Assembly: GCA_013619035.1 (NCBI GenBank)
Contig: JABXKX010000232.1
Span: 1 to 13,139, forward strand
Origin: Peptostreptococcaceae bacterium
Lineage (GTDB): Bacteria > Bacillota_A > Clostridia > Peptostreptococcales > Acidaminobacteraceae
DNA: 13,139 nucleotides
Direction of reading: 5' to 3'
The position numbers and the translations under genes were made by a program. This document shows positions 7,453-13,139 of the stretch, one piece after another. Within the stretch, counting starts at the first letter, position 1; the number at the start of each line of letters is the position of its first letter. Under the pieces are notes generated by a model. That model ran no database searches. It saw nothing but the letters and a program-made list of their open reading frames with translations, and was not told where the DNA came from.

Positions 7453-8898
7453 ATGGCATCAACTTTTGGAGGTATCTCATTATGTTCCGTTGGTTTATAC
7501 AATAGTCAGACCAATTTATATACCGCTAATGTAAATATCAATAATGCTGGTACAACAGGTTATTCAAGACAAATCGTTAATCAGAATCCAGGTTATACAA
7601 CAACGATGTCTAATGGTGTTGTAGCAGTAGGCATAAATCCAGATGCTGTTAATATTGAACAATCCAGATCAACGTATCTTGATCAAAGGTATTGGAGTGA
7701 ACAACCGGCTTTAGGTGAGTGGGAAACTAAAACAAACATATTGAGTCAAATGGAGTCCATACTAAGTGAATTAGATGATACTGGTATTACTGCTGGGTTG
7801 GATGCTTTAAATCAATCTTTAGAAACATTGACAACCCAGCCACAAAGTGTTGCAGCAAAAACGGCGGTTATACAAGATATTACAGCGCTGTGTGATACGT
7901 TAAATAGCAGTGCTCAACAACTGTATGATCTTCAAACCAGTGTAGAAAACGATATTGTCTTTACGGTAGATCAGATAAATCAAAAGACTGCTGCAATAGC
8001 AAATCTCAATGATGAAATTTTGCAGTTGGAACTGAGTGGCGGCAATGCAAGTGCTTTAGAAGATCAAAGGAATCTATTAATAGATGAACTCAGTCAATTG
8101 ACTGATATTTCTGTAATGGAAACGACTGTTGGTACAACATCAGATGGTCAAGCAATTATAGGTTATACAATAAAATTTGGTAATTCATTATTGGTAAATG
8201 AGGGGACGTCACATGCGCTTGAAACCACAGAATCAGTAAGTGATGATGGCATTAGAATGGTGTCAATCAATTGGATGGAAAGTGGACAAGACTATACACC
8301 GAATAGTGGGTCTTTAAAAGCAAATCTTGATTTAATGAATGGTGATGGTACCTTAGGAAATTATAAAGGTATACCTTATTTTATGAATGATTTGGATGAA
8401 TTTGCTTATACTTTAGTGACTGAAATGAATGGTATTCATGAAGCTGGATATGGTGAAGAGAATGTGACAGGTCTCTCATTGTTTGATCCCACCGCCACTT
8501 CTGCTATAAACATTCAAATTTCCAGTGAGTTGATAGAACATCCGGAGCAGTTGGCTCTTTCTTCTAATCCTGATGAAGCGGGAAATACGGAGAATCTATT
8601 ATCACTTATAGAGTGTCTAAACGATACAACTACATTTGGAGAAGGTTCGTTTAATGATTATATCAATAAACTAACAACAGAACTTGGATCAGATATTTCT
8701 TATGCAAACAACAAACTAGAAAGTGCAACAGGATTGACCATGCAAATTGATTTAAATCGAATGTCAGTTTCAGGTGTATCGATAGATGAAGAAATGTCAT
8801 CTATTGTACTTCAACAACAAATATATGATGCCACCGCTAAAATGATGCAAATGTGGAATGAAATTATTGATACAACGATTACGCAATTAGGGGGATAA
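7453..8898 (+). CDS. flgK: Flagellar hook-associated protein FlgK, divergent copy 2
   Basis: Second FlgK-like junction protein, 481 residues. The N-terminal motif is present but drifted (GLYNSQTNLYTANVNINNAGTTGYSRQIV, about 14-42). The following family pattern RSTYLDQRYWSEQPALGEWE is well kept. The middle shows DQRNLLIDELSQL, NSGSLKAN and LVTEMNGIHEAGYG, and the C terminus MSVSGVSIDEEMSSIVLQQQ with a final helix ending TTITQLGG. All hallmarks of a full-length FlgK are therefore present, and there is no truncation. A strong AGGAGG at 7443-7448 precedes the ATG. The gene is 15 bases after copy 1 and 2 bases before flgL. It could form a mixed ring with copy 1, a second junction layer, or serve a second filament type; the sequence alone does not decide. 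Confidence 0.88.
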   Translation: MASTFGGISLCSVGLYNSQTNLYTANVNINNAGTTGYSRQIVNQNPGYTTTMSNGVVAVGINPDAVNIEQSRSTYLDQRYWSEQPALGEWETKTNILSQMESILSELDDTGITAGLDALNQSLETLTTQPQSVAAKTAVIQDITALCDTLNSSAQQLYDLQTSVENDIVFTVDQINQKTAAIANLNDEILQLELSGGNASALEDQRNLLIDELSQLTDISVMETTVGTTSDGQAIIGYTIKFGNSLLVNEGTSHALETTESVSDDGIRMVSINWMESGQDYTPNSGSLKANLDLMNGDGTLGNYKGIPYFMNDLDEFAYTLVTEMNGIHEAGYGEENVTGLSLFDPTATSAINIQISSELIEHPEQLALSSNPDEAGNTENLLSLIECLNDTTTFGEGSFNDYINKLTTELGSDISYANNKLESATGLTMQIDLNRMSVSGVSIDEEMSSIVLQQQIYDATAKMMQMWNEIIDTTITQLGG

Positions 8899-8900
8899 TT

Positions 8901-9944
8901 ATGCGGGTTACCAATATGATGATGATGAAAAGTATGAATTATAATTTGGAAAAGAATTTATCCAATATGAATGATATGTATACTCAACTGTCGACAGGTA
9001 AATCATTTCAGACGACTTCAGAGGATCCAGTGAATGCCGCAAAGTCGGTACTGTATACTTCGTATTTAACTGAAATTGAACAATATCAAGCCAACGCAGC
9101 TGATGCAACATCAAGATTAAGTATTACAGAATCATCTGTAAGTAATTTACAAGAGGTACTTGAACAAGTAAGAGAATTGACTGTTCAAGCTGCCAATGAA
9201 ACTCTGTCTGAAGATGACCGTTTGGTTGTTTTATCTGAAGTTGAAGTATTACAAGAACAATTGTTTGAAATTAGCAATGCAACATATGCTGGCGATTCTA
9301 TTTTTGGTGGTTATAATGTTGCTGGGGCGCCTTTTGAAGTAAGTGATGATGATCTGCTTACTTATAATGGATCAGCACTTTGTTTAACCGGACCGTATTC
9401 AGATACCATGTCAGATAGTGATATCCTCTCTTTATACAATACATACGAAAATGATCAAATAACCTCAGACTTATCCAATCAAAATATGGTTTATAATGTT
9501 GGCGATAATTCACAGGTAGATGTCAATATTGAAGGACAAGAGCTCTTTGGTGCGGGTGAAAATTCTGTTTTTGCAGTCATGGAGAAATTAATGATGGCTC
9601 TTGAAGGTGATACATCTTATAAAACTATCAATAATGAAACCATACCACCAACAGTTATAGAACAAGAGTTGGATCTATCATCTTTGATTGGAGAATTGGA
9701 TGACTGTTTAGATGGTGTCCGTTCTATTAATGCTGAAGTTGGTGCTAGAAAAAGTTATGTTGAGATGACATCTAATAGACTGAATCAAGATTATTACACT
9801 TATACAGCATTATTAAGTTCCAATGAAGATGTTGATATTGCAGAAGTCTCAATGAAATTAGCCAATGCAGAAGCTGTGTATAGCGCATCTTTGGCATCAG
9901 GCGCCAAGATTATTATGCCATCATTAGTTGATTTCATTAGATGA
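8901..9944 (+). CDS. flgL: Flagellar hook-associated protein FlgL
   Basis: Second hook-filament junction protein (HAP3), a flagellin relative placed between FlgK and the filament. The 347-residue product has the flagellin-like N-terminal helix (MRVTNMMMMKSMNYNLEKNL, then MNDMYTQLSTGKSFQTTSEDP, about 24-44), then a helix containing EVLEQVRELTVQAAN, and the FlgL-typical segment SNATYAGDSIFGGYN. The C terminus again resembles flagellin (ARKSYVEMTSNRLNQ, then EDVDIAEVSMKLANAEAVYSA). AGGGGG at 8889-8894, inside the end of flgK copy 2, provides the ribosome binding site, and the gap to that gene is 2 bases. After this gene the tight operon spacing breaks for 133 bases. Confidence 0.94.
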   Translation: MRVTNMMMMKSMNYNLEKNLSNMNDMYTQLSTGKSFQTTSEDPVNAAKSVLYTSYLTEIEQYQANAADATSRLSITESSVSNLQEVLEQVRELTVQAANETLSEDDRLVVLSEVEVLQEQLFEISNATYAGDSIFGGYNVAGAPFEVSDDDLLTYNGSALCLTGPYSDTMSDSDILSLYNTYENDQITSDLSNQNMVYNVGDNSQVDVNIEGQELFGAGENSVFAVMEKLMMALEGDTSYKTINNETIPPTVIEQELDLSSLIGELDDCLDGVRSINAEVGARKSYVEMTSNRLNQDYYTYTALLSSNEDVDIAEVSMKLANAEAVYSASLASGAKIIMPSLVDFIR

Positions 9945-10077
9945 TTTACACAATAAATAATTAAGTGATGCTGTTTTTAGTAAAAGAAAATCGAAATGGA
10001 GTTCGAAAATTTCTCGTTACAAGTGAAATTAGGTGAAAGGAAGGATCTGTTATACACCTGTAATATGGGGGGAATCA
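9945..10077 (+). other. 133-base gap within the flagellar operon, upstream of the regulator
   Basis: This is the only gap over 30 bases between flgD and the final terminator. It holds no terminator hairpin with a T tract and no ORF I trust; the GTG at 10033 in the regulator frame is not favoured. It contains a weak inverted pair (GAAAT and ATTTC near 9990-10013) and TATACA at 10051-10056 without a clear -35 partner. An internal promoter or a regulatory leader is possible but not shown. Confidence 0.3.
10067..10072 (+). promoter_or_regulatory. G-rich ribosome binding site of the flagellar-operon regulator
   Basis: Six Gs lie 5 bases before ATG 10078. This and the receiver-domain alignment favour 10078 over the upstream in-frame GTG at 10033. 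Confidence 0.65.
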
Positions 10078-10752
10078 ATGAATTATTCAGTTAATTTGAT
10101 ATCAAGAGATGAGACAATGAGTAGAGTTCTTGCTTTGTATATGCAAAAAGAAGGTTGGAACTTGAAACTGTTACCAAGTGTAAAAAAAGCAATGATGTGT
10201 ATTCATGAAGCACCAAATTTATGGATATTTGATTTGCAACGTGCTGACTTGATGAATTACGAAGCAATACATATGATTAAAATACATAATCCTAAAACAC
10301 AAATAATTCTGAGTTCTGGAAAAGTAGAAGCGAATGATAGACTGATGACGTTGGAGTTGGGCGTAGATGAAATTATGGAAAAGCCTTTTTCACCAAAAGA
10401 ACTGATAATAAGATCGTTGCGATTGATGGATCGATCATATATTCCAGTATTTCATGCACCTCAATATCAAGTTTTGAGATTTCAAGAGTATGTCATCAAC
10501 GAAGGATCGCGTAGCGTGGAAAATCATAGTAACCAATTTCAGTTAACTTCTAAAGAGTTTGATTTATTAACTTTCTTTGCTAGAAACTGTGGTCAAGCCT
10601 TGTCAAGAGAACAAATCCTGATGAATATTTGGGGTATGAGTGACTATTGTAATGATCGAATTGTAGATGATTTGGTAAGACGGCTAAGAAAGAAAATGAA
10701 CGCATTAAGGATAGAAACCATTTATGGTTTTGGTTATAGAGCCTGTAGTTAA
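10078..10752 (+). CDS. OmpR-family response regulator with a degenerate receiver, inside flagellar operon
   Basis: A 224-residue two-domain regulator. The receiver (about 1-118) keeps D52 and K102 (EKPFSPKEL) but departs from the standard: the acidic pair is reduced (ISRDE, the first Asp replaced by R10), the usual P and G after the phospho-acceptor are A56 and N60 (DLQRADLMN), and Ser (79/80) replaces Thr. The winged-helix domain (about 130-223) looks functional: FQLTSKEFDLLTFF, LSREQILMNIWG, DDLVRRLRKKMNAL and YGFGYRA. Magnesium binding and phosphorylation may be weak or absent, as known for atypical OmpR-family regulators; this is inference. No kinase gene is adjacent. It lies after a 133-base gap from flgL and 14 bases before fliD, so it is co-transcribed at least with fliD. 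Likely a regulator of flagellar or surface genes, but its targets are unknown. Confidence 0.9.
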   Translation: MNYSVNLISRDETMSRVLALYMQKEGWNLKLLPSVKKAMMCIHEAPNLWIFDLQRADLMNYEAIHMIKIHNPKTQIILSSGKVEANDRLMTLELGVDEIMEKPFSPKELIIRSLRLMDRSYIPVFHAPQYQVLRFQEYVINEGSRSVENHSNQFQLTSKEFDLLTFFARNCGQALSREQILMNIWGMSDYCNDRIVDDLVRRLRKKMNALRIETIYGFGYRACS

Positions 10753-10766
10753 AAGGAGATGAGTCT

Positions 10767-12659
10767 ATGTATATCAGTGGTGGGACTAGCGGGAATTACA
10801 TTACGGGTATGTCTTCGGGCATGGATGTTGATACCTTAGTTAAGAATTTAATGGATGCTGAAAGAGTATCATATGATTCTTATTATCAAGAACAACAATA
10901 TTATAAGTGGCAATTAGAGGCTTATCAAGAGGTGACATCATCGGTAAAAACTTTTCAAGATACCTATTTAGATTATTCAAATCCTTCTAATAATTTACTG
11001 AGTGCTTCTGCCTATATGGATTATAACTGTGAATCAACTGATAATAGCATATCGGCAATGGTAACAAACTCAAGTAAAGCTGATAATCAATATATACTTG
11101 AAGTTGATCAAATAGCAACTTCATCTTCTATTGAAAGTGATACGACGGTATCAAAAGCCATAGAAGCTAGTCAGTCAGTTGATTATAACTTACTTGATAA
11201 TCAATATATAACATTGATCTTAGATGGGACTGAGAAACAGGTTTTGATTAAAGACAATGATAATTCATCAGATATAACACTTGAGGATATCCAAACTTCA
11301 ATTGATGATGCTTTTGGAGAAGGGAAAATAGTTGTTTCAGATGTAAGTGGTAAATTAACTCTGGATACGGTTGATGGCAGTGGTTCGCATGAGTTAGCAC
11401 TGTCTGGAGCAGATGATGTGATGATGAGTCTTGGATTTGAAGCAGATGATTTTTTATCGAATCGATTGGATACAATTCAGTCATTAAAGGATATATCTGA
11501 GTCACTTTACACACCTTTTAATTTTGATATAGACGGCATGATAACCATGACTATTAATAATGTTTTGTTTGAGTTTGCGAAAGAGACATCACTGGATCAG
11601 ATGATGAAATCCATCAATTCAGATTCAGAAGCAGGTGTCACAATGACTTATGACGCTCTAAGTGATACGTTTAATATGACTGCAGATGAAACTGGAGCAG
11701 GCACAACAATTATAATTGAAGAAACCGAGAGTAACTTTTTAACTTCAACTGGATTAACGACAATTGAAGCGGGTTCAGATGCCGTTTTGACCATAAATGG
11801 AGAGAAGGTTGTAAGAAGTGATAATACCTTTGAAGTAGATGGTGTCACTTTTACGGTTAGTGATGTGACCACATCACCAGTGACACTTAATGTTGAGCTA
11901 AATTCAGAACAAATCTATGAAACGATTGCGAATTTTGTTGAAGAGTACAATAACATGATTACTTCTATTCAAGCAGAGTTAAAAGAAGAACGAGACTATG
12001 ATTATGAACCATTAACACAAGTTCAAAAGGATGAAATGAGTGACGATGAAATTGAACAATGGGAAGAAGAAGCTAAGGTAGGTTTATTATCAAATGATCA
12101 AATTCTAGAAGATATGTTAAATGAGATGCGTCAAGCACTTTATATGCCCGTTGAAGGGTGTGAATTGACATTAGCTGATATTGGTATTAGAACAGAGTCT
12201 TATGAAAATGGTGGGCAGCTTATTATTGATGACACACTATTGCTTTCTGTTATAGCGGACACACCGGAGAGTGTTGTTGAGTTATTTACACAACCATCAG
12301 ACACTTATCCAGGGACAACTGCAGGTCGCAGTTTGAATGCCTCTGAATTTGAAGTAAAACAACAAGAGGAAGGATTGATGTTCAGGTTGTATGATATATC
12401 GGAAAAGTATGTTTCTACCACATCTGATACTAATGGTAATACAGGATTATTAATTGAAAAATGTGGATTTCATGATGATTATACTGAGTTAAGCAGTTCT
12501 ATGTATCGTCAATTAGAAGAGATGGAAAATAGATTGTTGGAAATGGAAGATGATTTAGAGGAGAAAGAGGAAAATTACTACAGTGAATTTTCTGTTATGG
12601 AGACCTATATATCCCAAATGAATTCTCAACTACAGATGATTCAATCTTGGTTTACGTAA
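10767..12659 (+). CDS. fliD: Flagellar filament capping protein FliD
   Basis: Filament cap (HAP2) that sits at the tip and folds incoming flagellin; in some species it is also an adhesin. The product has 630 residues, toward the long side for the family. The FliD N-terminal domain starts with GMSSGMDVDTLVKNLMDAER (about 14-33), followed by a helical stretch and beta-rich domains of about 110-330. A hook-IN-like segment (VLTINGEKV then FEVDGVTFTVSD) leads into the C-terminal domain, with an ETIANFVEEYNNMITSIQ helix, the acidic DEMSDDEIEQWEEEAK segment, and VGLLSNDQILEDMLNEMRQ. The protein ends in a coiled coil (about 570-630) with YYSEFSVMETYISQMNSQL. AAGGAG lies 8 bases before the ATG. No fliS follows, which is unusual since fliS often does. 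Confidence 0.95.
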   Translation: MYISGGTSGNYITGMSSGMDVDTLVKNLMDAERVSYDSYYQEQQYYKWQLEAYQEVTSSVKTFQDTYLDYSNPSNNLLSASAYMDYNCESTDNSISAMVTNSSKADNQYILEVDQIATSSSIESDTTVSKAIEASQSVDYNLLDNQYITLILDGTEKQVLIKDNDNSSDITLEDIQTSIDDAFGEGKIVVSDVSGKLTLDTVDGSGSHELALSGADDVMMSLGFEADDFLSNRLDTIQSLKDISESLYTPFNFDIDGMITMTINNVLFEFAKETSLDQMMKSINSDSEAGVTMTYDALSDTFNMTADETGAGTTIIIEETESNFLTSTGLTTIEAGSDAVLTINGEKVVRSDNTFEVDGVTFTVSDVTTSPVTLNVELNSEQIYETIANFVEEYNNMITSIQAELKEERDYDYEPLTQVQKDEMSDDEIEQWEEEAKVGLLSNDQILEDMLNEMRQALYMPVEGCELTLADIGIRTESYENGGQLIIDDTLLLSVIADTPESVVELFTQPSDTYPGTTAGRSLNASEFEVKQQEEGLMFRLYDISEKYVSTTSDTNGNTGLLIEKCGFHDDYTELSSSMYRQLEEMENRLLEMEDDLEEKEENYYSEFSVMETYISQMNSQLQMIQSWFT

Positions 12660-12660
12660 T

Positions 12661-12666
12661 GAGGTG
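12661..12666 (+). promoter_or_regulatory. Ribosome binding site that supports the TTG start at 12672
   Basis: GAGGTG lies 5 bases before TTG 12672, one base after the fliD stop. The first in-frame ATG, at 12705, has no comparable site. Confidence 0.7.
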
Positions 12667-12671
12667 ATTTT

Positions 12672-13019
12672 TTGGATAGCTTGGATCGATTAAAAAGAAT
12701 TGAGATGTTGTTAAAACAAATGAAAGAACAATCTTTTGTAAAATTAGATAAAAAATTTGATCGAATAGAGTATCATTTAGCTTATTTGGATCAAGATTAC
12801 AAACAGCGAGTATCATTAAGAGAAATTTCAATTGAGGAATTTGAGCTTCTTAGGAAAATATTATCTGAGTACCAACACTTACAGAGTGAACTCTGTAATA
12901 CCAGAGATCAGCTAAGAGCAGAAAGAACTAGACGAAGACACAGAACAGACATCATACAAAAAGGCTATTTTAATAAATCTGTCATCAAGAGAAGCAGAGT
13001 TATTAATGACTATAAGTAA
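12672..13019 (+). CDS. Small helical basic protein, last gene of flagellar operon, function unknown
   Basis: I do not recognise this 115-residue protein. It starts with TTG, 12 bases after fliD, and is followed at once by a strong terminator, so it belongs to the operon. It looks almost wholly helical: a first helix with heptad-like hydrophobics (LDRLKRIEMLLKQMKEQ, about 4-20), a second segment with FDRIEYHLAYLDQDYK, and a third (EEFELLRKILSEYQHLQSEL). The C terminus is very basic (RAERTRRRHRTD, about 83-94, then more K and R). No signal peptide, membrane helix or Cys motif is seen (one Cys only). It occupies the place where fliS or a fliT-like chaperone often lies, so a chaperone or regulator for FliD is conceivable, but it lacks recognisable FliS motifs. 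The basic tail could bind nucleic acid or an acidic partner such as FliD. Confidence 0.8.
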   Translation: MDSLDRLKRIEMLLKQMKEQSFVKLDKKFDRIEYHLAYLDQDYKQRVSLREISIEEFELLRKILSEYQHLQSELCNTRDQLRAERTRRRHRTDIIQKGYFNKSVIKRSRVINDYK

Positions 13020-13042
13020 ACACTCCATTGGAGTGTTTTTTT
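13018..13042 (+). terminator. Strong intrinsic terminator of the flagellar operon
   Basis: A 9-bp stem (AAACACTCC with GGAGTGTTT) and a 3-base ATT loop run into a tract of eight Ts. It overlaps the stop codon of the last gene and closes the unit starting at flgD. Confidence 0.93.
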
Positions 13043-13139
13043 ATTGTGTCAGCATTTTGAATAGTTGTTTAAACTCTTGATAGGACTTCGTTAATGAGAA
13101 GGCACTTTTTTTATTTACACAGAATCACACAATTTACAT
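13043..13139 (+). other. Intergenic tail, no gene seen
   Basis: All three minus-strand frames entering from the window end meet stops within the first 20 or so bases, and no supported plus-strand ORF starts here. A weak CTTC/GAAG hairpin (13087-13102) is followed by a T tract at 13105-13112 and may be a second, weak terminator. The last 25 bases resemble the region upstream of flgD. Confidence 0.4.

Noticed and set aside
10033..10077. 15-residue N-terminal extension of the flagellar-operon regulator from GTG
   Set aside because: The receiver fold aligns from the ATG at 10078, which has its own G-rich ribosome binding site.
11248..11872. Two minus-strand ORFs inside fliD
   Set aside because: Composition and position match antisense shadows of the repetitive S/T/D-rich FliD coding sequence; no supporting motif.
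12672..13019. Assignment of the last gene as FliS
   Set aside because: The size and position fit, but I see no FliS-type N-terminal motif and the strongly basic C terminus is not typical, so it is left as unknown.

Overview
The window looks like a chromosomal segment of a low-GC Firmicute, most likely a motile member of the Clostridia. The base composition is AT-rich, ribosome binding sites are strong AGGAGG types, TTG starts occur, intrinsic terminators carry T tracts, and the proteins are Clostridia-like in style. All genes lie on the + strand. No mobile element, rRNA, tRNA or CRISPR array was seen.

Region 1 (1-4128) is a signalling and envelope cluster. The 3' part of a membrane histidine kinase gene overlaps an OmpR-family response regulator gene by 23 bases. 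After a small hairpin come two adjacent genes for exported, coiled-coil TolC-family (OEP) proteins. A clear intrinsic terminator at 4101-4128 closes this unit. The kinase and regulator probably control the TolC-like pair, perhaps with an exporter encoded upstream of the window.

Region 2 (4129-13042) is a flagellar operon for the outer axial parts: flgD (hook cap), flgE (hook), two tandem divergent flgK genes (hook-filament junction), flgL (second junction protein), an OmpR-family response regulator with a degenerate receiver, fliD (filament cap), and an unrecognised 115-residue helical basic protein starting with TTG. Most spacings are -1 to 27 bases. The exception is a 133-base gap before the regulator. 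A strong intrinsic terminator at 13018-13042 ends the unit. The remaining 97 bases hold no gene I can support.

The order follows assembly of the hook and filament base: FlgD caps the growing hook made of FlgE, FlgK and FlgL form the junction, and FliD caps the filament. Genes often found beside flgK/flgL/fliD in Firmicutes (flgM, flgN, fliW, csrA, flagellin, fliS) are absent from this window. In their place are a second FlgK, an atypical response regulator and the unknown small protein, which are the most interesting parts of the window.
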